Positions 43,724-59,289 are shown, counted from the first letter of the stretch. The stretch: 64,000 nucleotides of DNA from Neobacillus thermocopriae (GCF_010975035.1 NZ_JAAIUV010000005.1:1-64000); one strand, 5' to 3'. Numbers and translations: made by a program. Notes: generated by a model not told the origin, from the sequence alone.

Positions 43724-45585
43724 TTTAAGTACCCCCCTGTTAATGCAAAGATGAAAGCGAGCAGCGCAAGTCCAAGAAAGGCAACAGTACCGTACATTTG
43801 TGTCTGGCCGTTCTGTAATTTCGATCCTGTTTTTCCTAGCCCGTGAACGAATCCGACCATTCCTTTGGCGACGCCCTCAACAAGGAACGTATCAATGAAT
43901 CGCAGGAAGTAGCTGATGCCACGTGTTACACTGATAACCGTCAATTGATAAAATTCATCAATGTAATATTTGTTGTAAAGAACAGTATGCAACATGCCAC
44001 CTTGACCACTAAGCCAGTCGCGAGCAATCGTGCGTTTACCATAGATTAACCATGCCAAATAGATTCCCAATAAAGAGATAACAGTGGCCGCAATCATAAT
44101 CCAAGATGGGCCTTCCATATGGCCATGACCAAGCACTTCATTGCCGTCTACAAGCCAGTCACCAAGGAATGTACCGAACCATGGTGTGTTGACATAACCG
44201 GCAACAATGGCAAGGATGCCAAGAACAACCATTGGTAATGTCATGACTGTTGGTGATTCATGGACATTTTCTTGTAAACCGCGAGCTTCACCAGTAAATA
44301 CCAGGAAGAACAAGCGGAACATATAAAACGCGGTAAAGAATGCCGCAATGAGCGCAAGTAGGAATAGAACCGGATGGCCCCCTTCCCATGCAGCAACTAA
44401 AATTTCATCTTTACTGAAAAAACCGGATAGTCCCGGTACCCCGGCAATCGCCAATGTTCCGATTAAGAATAATGGTCCTGTCAGCCTCAATTTTTTCCAA
44501 AGTCCACCCATTTCCTCGATGTTCTGGGTATGTACCGCATGGATAACAGAACCAGCGGCCAAGAACAAGAGCGCTTTGAAGAATGCGTGCGTCATCAAAT
44601 GGAACACCCCAGCGACATAACCAGCCGAACCAAGTGCAAGCATCATGTAACCAAGCTGGCTTACGGTAGAATAGGCTAGAACTCGTTTAATGTCCGTTTG
44701 GACAAGACCAATACTAGCTGCAAAAATGGCCGTAAAGGCACCAATTGTCGCAACAGTTAAAAGGGCTGTTTCGCTCGCAGAGAACAACGGGAAGAGTGCA
44801 GCAACCAAGTAGACACCGGCTGCAACCATTGTGGCGGCGTGGATAAGGGCCGATACAGGTGTTGGACCTTCCATCGCATCCGGAAGCCATGTATGAAGCG
44901 GAAATTGACCGGATTTACCGATTGCCCCGATAAAGATTAAGATTGCCGTTAATGTAATCATGGTTTGTGATACAGCGCCTGCTTCAATGCTGGCAAAAAT
45001 TTCGCTGTATTCAAAACTTTTGGTTTGCCAGAATAGAAGAATCATCCCGATCAAAAGGCCCACATCCCCGATCCGAGTCATAATGAAGGCCTTTTTAGCG
45101 GCTGCCTTCGCTTCTTCTTTGTAATAATAGAAACCAATTAATAGAAAGGAACCGACACCGACAAGCTCCCAGAAAATGTAGGTTTGCAATAGGTTAGGCG
45201 AAAGAACAAGGCCAAGCATTGCAAACGTAAACAGTCCTAAATAAGCATAGAATACCGGGAACCGCTCGTCACCATGCATATAGCCCTTGGAGTATGTATG
45301 TACCAAGAAGCTGACAAGCGATACAATAAATAGCATCAATGCATTTAATTGATTCACTTCAAAGCCCGCTGTTAGATGAAAATCTCCTATCGTGAGCCAA
45401 GTAAATTGTTCTAAATAAGTCGGCTCTGAAAAGCGTTCAACTAATACTAAAATCGAGAAAACCAGTGACGCAAGTGTAAGAAGAATACCCACATACGCAC
45501 TCGCCTCCCTTAATCGCTTACCGATAAGAAGAAGAATCAAAAACGATAATAGCGGGAAAAGCGGTATAAGCCATGCATTTTCCAT
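43720..45585 (-). CDS. nuoL: NADH-quinone oxidoreductase subunit L
   Basis: The 621-residue distal antiporter-like subunit has FWELVGVGSFLLIGFYY, SGQFPLHTWLPDAMEGPTPVS (conserved Lys and His) and AYSTVSQLGYMMLALG. The C-terminal extension corresponds to the lateral helix that runs along the membrane arm. The ATG at 45585 (MENAWLIPL) fits the family; an upstream in-frame ATG is unlikely. A dispersed repeat lies in the unusually long 180-bp gap to nuoK. Confidence 0.95.
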   Translation of the reverse strand: MENAWLIPLFPLLSFLILLLIGKRLREASAYVGILLTLASLVFSILVLVERFSEPTYLEQFTWLTIGDFHLTAGFEVNQLNALMLFIVSLVSFLVHTYSKGYMHGDERFPVFYAYLGLFTFAMLGLVLSPNLLQTYIFWELVGVGSFLLIGFYYYKEEAKAAAKKAFIMTRIGDVGLLIGMILLFWQTKSFEYSEIFASIEAGAVSQTMITLTAILIFIGAIGKSGQFPLHTWLPDAMEGPTPVSALIHAATMVAAGVYLVAALFPLFSASETALLTVATIGAFTAIFAASIGLVQTDIKRVLAYSTVSQLGYMMLALGSAGYVAGVFHLMTHAFFKALLFLAAGSVIHAVHTQNIEEMGGLWKKLRLTGPLFLIGTLAIAGVPGLSGFFSKDEILVAAWEGGHPVLFLLALIAAFFTAFYMFRLFFLVFTGEARGLQENVHESPTVMTLPMVVLGILAIVAGYVNTPWFGTFLGDWLVDGNEVLGHGHMEGPSWIMIAATVISLLGIYLAWLIYGKRTIARDWLSGQGGMLHTVLYNKYYIDEFYQLTVISVTRGISYFLRFIDTFLVEGVAKGMVGFVHGLGKTGSKLQNGQTQMYGTVAFLGLALLAFIFALTGGYLK

Positions 45586-45655
45586 CAAATTATCATCCTT
45601 TGTTGCGAGCAGTGCAGGCAACGTCTGCCTGACCACCCGAAATTTGATTTAAGGC

Positions 45656-45668
45656 GGTGCCTGACACC
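45656..45668. repeat. Dispersed GGTGCCTGACACC element in the nuoK-nuoL gap
   Basis: Full 13-bp form of the element. Confidence 0.75.
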
Positions 45669-45765
45669 ACCCAAATTAGTGATTCTACGGCAAACAATCC
45701 TTGCCAAATCCTCACCATCTTCATGTCCGCCCTAAATAGCCATGAACTTGAACATTATTAACACT

Positions 45766-46080
45766 TTAGTTTTTCATAGTGTCCATATCGTCAATGTTGA
45801 CGGTCTTGCGGTTGCGGTACAGGGCCATGAGGATGGCGAGACCAACTGCTGCTTCGGCGGCGGCAACGGCCATTGCGAATAGGGCAAAGACTTGCCCGGT
45901 AATGGATGGTGCCATGCCGTATTTGCTGAAGGTGACAAGGTTGATATTCACTGCGTTCAGCATCAATTCAATGGAGATCAAAACAATCACTGTATTTTTC
46001 TTTGTCAATGCACCGAATAATCCGATACAGAATAAGATGAGTGCTAGTGCCAAGAAGGCTGAAGCTGGAACTGAGCTCAT
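45766..46080 (-). CDS. nuoK: NADH-quinone oxidoreductase subunit K
   Basis: The 104-residue protein has three transmembrane helices with the conserved glutamates in [14 protein letters not shown] and [13 protein letters not shown], which form part of the central proton channel. It overlaps nuoJ by 4 bp. The gap downstream to nuoL is 180 bp. Confidence 0.95.
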   Translation of the reverse strand: MSSVPASAFLALALILFCIGLFGALTKKNTVIVLISIELMLNAVNINLVTFSKYGMAPSITGQVFALFAMAVAAAEAAVGLAILMALYRNRKTVNIDDMDTMKN

Positions 46081-46598
46081 TCCTTATCTGCCTCCTTATC
46101 TTCTCGTTTGGCCAAGATAATGGCGCCGACTAACGCGGCTAAAAGTAATACTGATACTAATTCAAACGGAATAATAAATTTCGTATAAATGGCTTTCCCT
46201 ATTTCCATCGTATTGTTTTCATGTAAAGCGGATGGTACCTGTTCAATTGGAAAATTATAAATGCCTACGTATACCGCAAAGGCAAATCCAATAACCCCTA
46301 AAAACAGCAGAATTTTTTTCCACTTGCCTCCCTTTGATTCACTCTCATCATCATATGGTTTCGTCAGCATGATTCCGAACAACATGATGATGGTGATCGC
46401 TCCTGAATAAATTAATATCTGTACAGCCGCAACAAATTCCGCTGATAAAAGAATATATATGCCTGCAATGCTGACAAACGTAAAGATGAGTGCCACGACC
46501 ATGTGTACGACTTTATTCAGGTTGAGCAAGAGAACACCGCCAATAATTGCCACAAGCGCCAGGCCCATAAATGCGAAAAATTCGCCTGAAATTGTCAC
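46077..46598 (-). CDS. nuoJ: NADH-quinone oxidoreductase subunit J
   Basis: The 173-residue membrane subunit has five helices and the TM3 region [23 protein letters not shown], whose pi-bulge helix couples quinone chemistry to pumping. It overlaps nuoI and nuoK by 4 bp each, so nuoI-J-K are translationally coupled. The C-terminus is short and charged. Confidence 0.94.
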   Translation of the reverse strand: MTISGEFFAFMGLALVAIIGGVLLLNLNKVVHMVVALIFTFVSIAGIYILLSAEFVAAVQILIYSGAITIIMLFGIMLTKPYDDESESKGGKWKKILLFLGVIGFAFAVYVGIYNFPIEQVPSALHENNTMEIGKAIYTKFIIPFELVSVLLLAALVGAIILAKREDKEADKE

Positions 46599-47014
46599 GG
46601 TTTATTCACCTGCCGTACGTTTTCATCATTTTCATCCAAATATTCAAGGTTTTTAAATAACATGTCCCGGCTGTATTCAGCAAGCTCAAAGTTGTTGGTC
46701 ATGACGATGGCCTCTGTCGGACAAACCTCCGTACATAGGTCACAAAGGATACAAATCTCAAAGTTAATATCATAGGTGTCAATGATTTTCCCTTTTTTCG
46801 TCGGGTCTGGATGTTTTTTACCTGTCAAATTGATACATTCAGTCGGACAAATGTTCATGCATTGATTACAAACGATACATTTTTCCGGATAAAACTTTTG
46901 AATCCCACGGAACCGATCCGGCAGTGGTAACGGCTCATTCGGATAATCATATGTTACCTTCTCACGCGATAACTGTTTTAGGGTATACTTCAAACCTTTA
47001 GCTAATCCAAGCAC
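46595..47014 (-). CDS. nuoI: NADH-quinone oxidoreductase subunit I (2 [4Fe-4S])
   Basis: The ferredoxin-like subunit (139 residues) binds clusters N6a and N6b through CIVCNQCMNICPTEC and CILCDLCTEVCPTEA. It passes electrons towards NuoB in the connecting arm. The start is probably GTG 47014, eight bases after AAAGGGG; GTG 47023 is an alternative. A 120-bp gap with a dispersed repeat separates it from nuoH. Confidence 0.95.
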   Translation of the reverse strand: MLGLAKGLKYTLKQLSREKVTYDYPNEPLPLPDRFRGIQKFYPEKCIVCNQCMNICPTECINLTGKKHPDPTKKGKIIDTYDINFEICILCDLCTEVCPTEAIVMTNNFELAEYSRDMLFKNLEYLDENDENVRQVNKP

Positions 47015-47119
47015 GTTTTTCACCCCTTTAAATTAGGTTTCCATTCAAACACATAGCGGATGCCCTAGTAAATCAAAATACGTTTACCACGTCCACTTCT
47101 TACGGACAATGTCCATAAT

Positions 47120-47131
47120 GGTGCCTGACAC
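47120..47131. repeat. Dispersed GGTGCCTGACAC element in the nuoH-nuoI gap
   Basis: It lies immediately after the nuoH stop (47135 on the minus strand). Confidence 0.75.
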
Positions 47132-47134
47132 TTT

Positions 47135-48139
47135 TTAAAAGAACAAGGACTTAATCAATGCCGTTAAGAAAATATTTCCTAACGCAATTGGAAGGAGTAC
47201 TTTCCAAGCAAATTCCATGAGTTTGTCGGCACGCATCCGCGGGAATGTGCTTCGTAGCCATAAGTAGACAAATAGTACGAAGAAGAATTTAATTGAGAAC
47301 CAAACTGATCCTGGGATGAAGTCCAAGAATCCGAATGGTGCCATCCATCCACCAAGAAATAGTACGGTAATTAATGCTGACATGGCAAAAAGATATACAT
47401 ATTCAGCTAGCATGAAGAATGCCCAACGGAAACCGGTATATTCCGTATGGTATCCAGCAACCAGTTCAGACTCTGATTCTGGAAGGTCAAACGGCGTCCT
47501 GCTCAATTCAGCAACAGATGCGATAAAGAATACAATAAAACCAATTGGCTGTAGTAAAATAAACCAGCCATTTTTCTGTGCCTCTACAATCTCATTTAAA
47601 TTTAAACTTCCTGACAGAAGAATAACCCCAAGAACTGACATGACTAGCGGGATTTCATAAGAAATCATCTGCGCGGTTGCACGAGCGCCCCCCAATAGGG
47701 AATATTTATTGTTTGAAGCCCATCCACCTAGCAAAACACCGAATACAGTCATGCCGGAAATGGCAACATAATAGAGCAATCCGACATTTAAATCAGCAAA
47801 TTGGAAATTCTCCGTAAATGGAATGGTTGCCAAAACCATAAACGATGGTGCAAAGGCAATTATTGGTGCCAGAATAAATAGTGGACGGTCAGCCAATTTT
47901 GGAATAATATCTTCTTTTAATAAAAGCTTTAGAACGTCAGCAACGGTTTGAAGCAAACCCCAACGGCCACCGACTTGGTTTGGTCCATGACGGAGTTGGA
48001 TGTACCCCATCACCTTCCGTTCCGCCAAAATGGAAAAGGTAACAAACCCTAACACGATTAAGAGTAAGACAAGTCCTAAGATGAAGAAGATGACAAAGTT
48101 GCCCAAACCGGGACTCGACTGCAGCATATCTTGAATCAT
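47135..48139 (-). CDS. nuoH: NADH-quinone oxidoreductase subunit H
   Basis: The 334-residue membrane subunit forms the quinone chamber with NuoB and NuoD. It shows AERKVMGYIQLRHGPNQVG and the charged loop SRTPFDLPESESELVAGYHTEY (residues listed in part), with the conserved acidic residues of the E-channel. It overlaps nuoD by one base. Confidence 0.95.
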   Translation of the reverse strand: MIQDMLQSSPGLGNFVIFFILGLVLLLIVLGFVTFSILAERKVMGYIQLRHGPNQVGGRWGLLQTVADVLKLLLKEDIIPKLADRPLFILAPIIAFAPSFMVLATIPFTENFQFADLNVGLLYYVAISGMTVFGVLLGGWASNNKYSLLGGARATAQMISYEIPLVMSVLGVILLSGSLNLNEIVEAQKNGWFILLQPIGFIVFFIASVAELSRTPFDLPESESELVAGYHTEYTGFRWAFFMLAEYVYLFAMSALITVLFLGGWMAPFGFLDFIPGSVWFSIKFFFVLFVYLWLRSTFPRMRADKLMEFAWKVLLPIALGNIFLTALIKSLFF

Positions 48140-49239
48140 TAGCCATCCACCTCTCCTAGAACAATGTCAATTGCTCCTAAAATCGCGATCATGTTAGCGA
48201 TATTTTCACCGACTAACAGCTTCGGTAAGATTTGCAAGTTATAGAAGGAAGGTCTTCTAAACTTTAAGCGATACGGTTCTTTTTTCCCGTCGCTGTAAAT
48301 GTAGCAGCCGATTTCCCCGCGTGGCGACTCAATGCGAACGAAGGCTTCCCCTTTTGGAGGTTTAATAATTTTTGGCACCTTCGCCATGATGTCACCTTCT
48401 GCCGGAAATTGCTCACACGCCTGCTCCAAAATTTTTAAAGACTCCTCAATTTCCTCAAGACGGCATTGGTAACGAGCCCATGCATCTCCTGTTTCTCTTG
48501 TCGGTACATTAAATTCAAAACGATCATAGATTGAATATGGCTCATCTTTGCGAAGATCCCATTTTACGCCCGTACAGCGTAAGTTGACTCCACTTAATGA
48601 ATATTGAATGGCCTCTTCTTTTGTATACTTTCCTATCCCTTTTACGCGATTTAAAAAGATTTCGTTTCCTGTTACAAGGTTGTGGTACCCTTTTAACTGT
48701 TCACGCATATAAGGGACGAAATCTTTAACTTTTTCAATCCAACCATCTGGTGCATCCCACTTCACGCCACCGACACGCATATAGTTAAAGGTCAAACGAG
48801 CGCCTGAAAGCTCATTTAACATATTGATAATCATCTCACGTTCACGGAACGCATAAATGAATGGACTCGTCGCCCCAAGGTCCAGCAGGTATGTACCCCA
48901 CCAAACAAGGTGGCTTGCAATCCGCCCAAGTTCCATAGCAATGACACGCAAGTATTCTGCCCGTTCCGGCACCTGAATCCCCATCATTGTTTCCACTGCA
49001 TGGCAGATGACATAATTGTTGGTCATTGCTGATAGGTAGTCCATTCGGTCGGTATAAGGAATGATTTGTGTGTATTGCAAGTTCTCAGCTATTTTCTCTG
49101 TCCCGCGGTGCAAGTAGCCGATGACTGGCGTTGCTTCGGTAATAATTTCTCCATCCAGTTTTACCACGAGCCGGAATACGCCGTGGGTACTTGGATGCTG
49201 GGGACCGACGTTTAGTATCATTTCTTCTGTTCTGATCAT
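48139..49239 (-). CDS. nuoD: NADH-quinone oxidoreductase subunit D
   Basis: The 49-kDa-type subunit (366 residues) contains LNVGPQHPSTHGVFRL, whose His lies at the quinone headgroup, GYLHRGTEKIAE and ESPRGEIGCYIYSDG. It is homologous to the large subunit of [NiFe] hydrogenases but lacks the metal-binding cysteines. It is a separate gene from nuoC (3 bp apart), not a nuoCD fusion. Confidence 0.96.
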   Translation of the reverse strand: MIRTEEMILNVGPQHPSTHGVFRLVVKLDGEIITEATPVIGYLHRGTEKIAENLQYTQIIPYTDRMDYLSAMTNNYVICHAVETMMGIQVPERAEYLRVIAMELGRIASHLVWWGTYLLDLGATSPFIYAFREREMIINMLNELSGARLTFNYMRVGGVKWDAPDGWIEKVKDFVPYMREQLKGYHNLVTGNEIFLNRVKGIGKYTKEEAIQYSLSGVNLRCTGVKWDLRKDEPYSIYDRFEFNVPTRETGDAWARYQCRLEEIEESLKILEQACEQFPAEGDIMAKVPKIIKPPKGEAFVRIESPRGEIGCYIYSDGKKEPYRLKFRRPSFYNLQILPKLLVGENIANMIAILGAIDIVLGEVDG

Positions 49240-49242
49240 TGG

Positions 49243-50526
49243 CTACACCTCCACATCATACGGCTCATAATCTTTTCTCAGTGGATGGCCAACCCAATCT
49301 TCTCCAAGAAAAATTCGATGTAAATTCGGATGTCCGATAAACTTTATGCCAAGTAAATCATATGCTTCACATTCAGGCCAGTCAGCCCCCGCCCAAATTG
49401 GCTGCAAGGATTCGATTGTCGGGTCATCACGGTCAATCTTCGTTTTAAAAGCGACCGATTGTCGGTTTCGGTATGAATACAAGTGAACATACACTTCCAT
49501 ATGGGTTTCAAAGTCCGTTCCATGAAGCTCTGACAGGTAATCAAACCCTAAAAGCTCATTATATTTTAAAAATTGTGCCAGTTTAAAATAGTATTCTCTC
49601 TTTACCACAAGGGTCGGAACATCTTTGGATAATTTATTAATATAGGAATCTTCCAAAACTTCCGTACCCATGTTTTCTTCAATGACTTTTAAGTACTTAT
49701 CTAAATATTTCTGATTTGGTGAAGGCGTTGCTTCCGCTTCTGGTTCAGCTCCAGCTGCCTTTCCTCCTTTTGCCACTAAGGCTGCTTTTGCCTTGGCTGC
49801 AGCTGCTGCTTTCGCTTTCGCCGCTGCAATGGCTTTTGCCTTTTCATCATCCGAAGTTGCTCCACCAGCCTCACGAGCTGCCTTTGCTTTTGCTGCTGCC
49901 GCCGCTTTCGCTTTCGCTGCTGCGGCCGCCTTTGCCTTGGCTGCGGCTATTGCTTTTGCTTTCGCATCATCTCCATCATCTGCTACTGCTCCTTCCGTTT
50001 TTCCTCCGCCTGCAGCAAGTTCCATCGCCTTCCGTTTTGCCGCTGCCGCCGCTTTTGCTTTCGCTACGGCTGCGGCTTTTTTCTTTGCGAGGTCATCAGC
50101 TTCTGTCGTCTCTTTTGCTGCTGGTGATTCCGACTCTACTGCCGCCTCATCAACCATTCCTTCGCGTTTCTTCTTCGCTAACGCTGCTGCTTTTGCCTTT
50201 GCTGCGGCCGCGGCTTTTTTCTTCGCAAGGTCATCAGCTTCTGTCGCCTCTTTTGCTACTGGTGATTCCGACTCTACTGCCGCCTCATCAACCATTCCTT
50301 CGCGTTTCTTCTTCGCTAACGCTGCCGCCTTTGCTTTCGCTGCGGCTGCCGCTTTCTTTTTAGCCAAATCATCAGCATCAGGCGTTTGCGCTTGAGTTGG
50401 CTCTTCTGATTTCGGCGCTTCCTCCTGCTTTGCGGCCATTTCCTTCGCCTTGCGCTTTGCCATTGCTGCTTTCGCCTTTTCTGCAGCCTCTCGCTTTAAC
50501 TGTTCGAGATCTTTCTCCTCGCTCAT
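49243..50526 (-). CDS. nuoC: NADH-quinone oxidoreductase subunit C with long Lys/Ala-rich N-terminal extension
   Basis: Only the last 157 of 427 residues (about 271-427) form the 30-kDa NuoC domain, with FDYLSELHGTDF, YRNRQSVAFK, WAGADWPECEAYDLLGIKF and HRIFLGEDWVGHPLRKDYEP. Residues 1-270 are low complexity, built of AKAKAAA and AKKKA blocks separated by acidic stretches such as DEAAVESESP, like histone H1 tails. Residues 51-96 and 97-142 are near-identical 46-residue repeats, and a third partial copy follows. The start follows a GAGG-type site 3 bp after nuoB. The extension probably forms a long charged helix or disordered tail at the peripheral arm. Confidence 0.95.
   Translation of the reverse strand: MSEEKDLEQLKREAAEKAKAAMAKRKAKEMAAKQEEAPKSEEPTQAQTPDADDLAKKKAAAAAKAKAAALAKKKREGMVDEAAVESESPVAKEATEADDLAKKKAAAAAKAKAAALAKKKREGMVDEAAVESESPAAKETTEADDLAKKKAAAVAKAKAAAAAKRKAMELAAGGGKTEGAVADDGDDAKAKAIAAAKAKAAAAAKAKAAAAAKAKAAREAGGATSDDEKAKAIAAAKAKAAAAAKAKAALVAKGGKAAGAEPEAEATPSPNQKYLDKYLKVIEENMGTEVLEDSYINKLSKDVPTLVVKREYYFKLAQFLKYNELLGFDYLSELHGTDFETHMEVYVHLYSYRNRQSVAFKTKIDRDDPTIESLQPIWAGADWPECEAYDLLGIKFIGHPNLHRIFLGEDWVGHPLRKDYEPYDVEV
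50030..50376 (-). repeat. 138-bp tandem repeat within nuoC
   Basis: Two near-identical 138-bp units (50239-50376 and 50101-50238) and a diverged partial third encode the 46-residue ADDLAKKK...SESP repeat. The high identity and whole-codon period suggest recent in-frame duplication. Confidence 0.85.
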
Positions 50527-50529
50527 TTA

Positions 50530-51042
50530 TTATGTCACCTTCTTCCCAGTCTTCGCTTCATATCGAATTTTTTCCTTTAATTTATTAATTCCATAAATTA
50601 AAGCTGCTGGGTTTGGAGGACAGCCAGGAATGTATACATCAACAGGTACGATCTGGTCAACACCCTTAACAACGGAATAGGACTTTATATAAGGACCTCC
50701 TGCCGTTGCACAGGAACCCATGGCAATGACCCACTTCGGCTCCGGCATCTGATCGTATAGACGACGTAAAATCGGTGCCATTTTTTTCGTCACTGTACCT
50801 GAAACAATCATACAGTCCGATTGTCTTGGCGAAGGACGGAAAAACGAGCCAAAACGGTCTAAATCATAGTGGGCGGCCCCTACACCCATCATTTCTATTG
50901 CACAACAGGCCAGACCAAATGTTACGGGGTACAGTGAACTACTTCGCGCCCAGGCCTTCACTTGCTCTAACGTAGTCAAAAATACATTCTGCTTTAACTC
51001 TTCCATTTCTTGAGGGGAAATTCCTTCTAATTTTAAATCCAT
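50530..51042 (-). CDS. nuoB: NADH-quinone oxidoreductase subunit B
   Basis: The 170-residue subunit holds cluster N2 through [21 protein letters not shown] and IPGCPPNP and hands electrons to quinone. The ATG at 51042 ([11 protein letters not shown]) follows AGGTG and overlaps the end of nuoA by 10 bp. Confidence 0.95.
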   Translation of the reverse strand: MDLKLEGISPQEMEELKQNVFLTTLEQVKAWARSSSLYPVTFGLACCAIEMMGVGAAHYDLDRFGSFFRPSPRQSDCMIVSGTVTKKMAPILRRLYDQMPEPKWVIAMGSCATAGGPYIKSYSVVKGVDQIVPVDVYIPGCPPNPAALIYGINKLKEKIRYEAKTGKKVT

Positions 51043-51407
51043 CGTAGCACCTTCTTCTTCCAAGCATACACTAAGCCAATGAGTAGCATGACTACGAAAA
51101 TTAACATTTCGATCAGTGCAAACACACCAAGCTTGTCATAGGCAACCGCCCATGGATATAAAAACACGGTTTCTACATCAAAAATGACAAACATAAGGGC
51201 AAAAATATAATAGCGGACATTGAACTGTACACGTGAATCGTGAAATGGCTCAACACCGCTCTCATATGTGGTTAGCTTCGCCTCACTTGGCTTATGAGGA
51301 CGCAGTAGCTTCCCTAAATATAACGCTACCACTGGCAGCAATACCCCAAGACATAGGAACACAAAAACAATCAGATAATTATTCTGATATATATTCAAAA
51401 GTTCCAT
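51033..51407 (-). CDS. nuoA: NADH-quinone oxidoreductase subunit A
   Basis: The 124-residue subunit has three transmembrane helices and the conserved loop [21 protein letters not shown], with [15 protein letters not shown]. It is the first gene of the operon, behind GGAGGGGG and a sigma-A promoter. No nuoE, nuoF or nuoG precedes or follows, so the complex lacks the NADH-oxidising module. Confidence 0.96.
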   Translation of the reverse strand: MELLNIYQNNYLIVFVFLCLGVLLPVVALYLGKLLRPHKPSEAKLTTYESGVEPFHDSRVQFNVRYYIFALMFVIFDVETVFLYPWAVAYDKLGVFALIEMLIFVVMLLIGLVYAWKKKVLRWI

Positions 51408-51463
51408 GTCTATCCCCCTCCAATGTTAAAAATTTTCATACTAATGAAACTGTAACCGAATAC

Positions 51464-51492
51464 ATTATAGCATTGTTACAATCTTGTGTCGA
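51464..51492 (-). promoter_or_regulatory. Sigma-A promoter of the nuo operon
   Basis: The minus strand reads TCGACA, 17 bp, TATAAT, 57 bp upstream of nuoA. One mismatch to the -35 consensus. The rest of 51493-51869 shows no gene. Confidence 0.75.
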
Positions 51493-51869
51493 CAAAGCAA
51501 TAACTATTTATTGGAATTCTATACTCCTAAAGTTTCCAATTTTCCCCCTTACCACTAACCTCAAATATAAAGTAGTGAATTTTTCGAACTTTAGAGGCAT
51601 GGGACTAGTATTTCAATAATTTTTATTTTTATAGACACAGATTGAACGAAATCCCCATCCCCTTTCTCATCATCCATGCCAACGAATTCATAGCAAGCAA
51701 TATTAAATAATAAAACTAGACAAATGTCAGTGAGATTTGTCATAAATCATTCAAAGAATTTTTTGAAAAAAATTTTTCATTCACCTTCACTTTTGAATGG
51801 TCATTTCCTTACCATCATATTCATCCCACGTTCTCTTTATTTTTATATCTTAAGTTTTTAATAAAAATG

Positions 51870-51917
51870 AAAAAACCCCTTCCAGATAGCCAAATAAAGA
51901 CTACCCAGAAAGGGGAT
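51870..51917 (-). terminator. Terminator of the atp operon
   Basis: On the minus strand an imperfect long stem with CCCCTTTC / GGAAGGGG ends in TTTTTTC, 20 bp after the atpC stop. Confidence 0.85.
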
Positions 51918-51935
51918 TGCATTACTTATAAAAAT

Positions 51936-52343
<408 letters not shown>

Positions 52344-52361
52344 TTACCCTCCTGGCTCAGA

Positions 52362-53804
<1,443 letters not shown>

Positions 53805-53829
53805 TTATAAAACAAAAAAACCGGACATA

Positions 53830-53842
53830 AGTGTCAGGCACC
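53830..53842. repeat. Dispersed AGTGTCAGGCACC element, atpD-atpG gap, copy 1
   Basis: First of two direct copies 34 bp apart inside the atp operon. Confidence 0.75.
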
Positions 53843-53863
53843 TTCAACCAATAAATATAAAAA

Positions 53864-53875
53864 GGTGTCAGGCAC
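53864..53875. repeat. Dispersed GGTGTCAGGCAC element, atpD-atpG gap, copy 2
   Basis: Second direct copy, immediately after the atpG stop. Confidence 0.75.
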
Positions 53876-53882
53876 GATAAAA

Positions 53883-54749
<867 letters not shown>

Positions 54750-54785
54750 TCACCACCCTCATTCAAAGAATGTCTGGTTTCGGCG

Positions 54786-54837
54786 GCTGTGCACCCCCAT
54801 CAGGAATATTTCGATCCCCGATGGAGGTGCTGACACC
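54786..54837. repeat. Hairpin and variant repeat between atpA and atpG
   Basis: CACCCCCATC (about 54791) pairs with GATGGAGGTG (54820-54829), and the right arm runs into GGTGCTGACACC, a variant of the dispersed element lacking one C. Confidence 0.5.
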
Positions 54838-54865
54838 GATACCGTTCCAATTGTCAGACCATCAA

Positions 54866-57505
<2,640 letters not shown>

Positions 57506-57639
57506 TTAATTTTCATTGTTAAAAGATAATATAAGTTACTTGTATCTATTTTAGGTGTTAAGTACCACCTTAGACATAAACGAATGGCGAAGGTTCTCAT
57601 GAATGATCTTCGCCATCTTTTGACGTCAATTACTATTGA

Positions 57640-57867
<228 letters not shown>

Positions 57868-57955
57868 TTAAAATGTATAAATAATTAATTTTTTATAAAA
57901 ATTGGTATTTCTATATATAATTCAGGACCCTATGAGGGCACTGCAATTACTATTA

Positions 57956-58672
<717 letters not shown>

Positions 58673-58688
58673 TCACCTCGCTTCCCCG

Positions 58689-59063
58689 CTACTTATGTAT
58701 TTTTAAAGAGTGAATAAAGAAATCTATCATAATGACAATGTAGGATGTCATTAATCCTATAACTACACTAATAAGATGAAATTGGTCCGGATACCTCAAT
58801 GCGACAACGACAGCAAGTGCACCTGTTGCCATTCGAGAAAAAGAACCAAGTGATCGTACCTTTTTCCCTTTGAGAACATTTTCACCAAATTGCTCCGTTT
58901 TTCTGACCATCAACCACAAATTAAAGAAACTCAAGCTTGTCCCAAAAATTAACCCAAGAAAGATTGGTTGATAGGCTGTAAACCCCCAACCAAGTACATA
59001 AAAGGACAATAAAAAAAACATCCATTTTCGTTGTCTTGTAAACATCGCTTGTAATTCTGGCAT
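58689..59063 (-). CDS. atpI: ATP synthase protein I
   Basis: The 124-residue membrane protein has four transmembrane helices and GLIFGTSLSFFNLWLM, as in UncI/AtpI proteins that assist c-ring assembly. It lies between atpZ and atpB. Confidence 0.88.
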   Translation of the reverse strand: MPELQAMFTRQRKWMFFLLSFYVLGWGFTAYQPIFLGLIFGTSLSFFNLWLMVRKTEQFGENVLKGKKVRSLGSFSRMATGALAVVVALRYPDQFHLISVVIGLMTSYIVIMIDFFIHSLKIHK

Positions 59064-59070
59064 GGTATGT

Positions 59071-59289
59071 TTAGTCTCCTGAAAAGAACTTTCGGACAGA
59101 TACTAACATAGAATAGATCCCTGCCCCGAGCCCAATAAACAATCCGATTATTAAGAAAATTGGTTCTGAATCAAAGTGTTTATCCAGCCATTTTCCTGAA
59201 AAAACACCAATCAGTGTGGAACCCGCCAACTGGGCGAGTATAGTGGACATTAGGGCTATCGCCTTTAGTGGATTGCGGTCATTTTTCAT
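59071..59289 (-). CDS. AtpZ/AtpI-family protein
   Basis: The 72-residue protein has two transmembrane helices and GKWLDKHFDSEPIFLIIGLFIG, diagnostic of the AtpZ family (putative F0F1-ATPase accessory subunit). In alkaliphilic Bacillus AtpZ has been linked to Mg2+ supply. It is the first gene of the atp operon. Confidence 0.85.
   Translation of the reverse strand: MKNDRNPLKAIALMSTILAQLAGSTLIGVFSGKWLDKHFDSEPIFLIIGLFIGLGAGIYSMLVSVRKFFSGD

Noticed and set aside
49716..50395. Two long plus-strand frames (about 200-215 codons) opposite nuoC
   Set aside because: They are antisense reflections of the Lys/Ala-rich repeat; low-complexity Leu/Pro or Ala/Phe products with no start site.
48139..50526. 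nuoCD fusion or frameshifted single gene
   Set aside because: Both genes have complete domains and are separated by a stop and a 3-bp gap.
51408..51869. Small gene or riboswitch upstream of nuoA
   Set aside because: Only a sigma-A promoter could be supported; no conserved riboswitch core or terminator/antiterminator pair was seen between promoter and nuoA.
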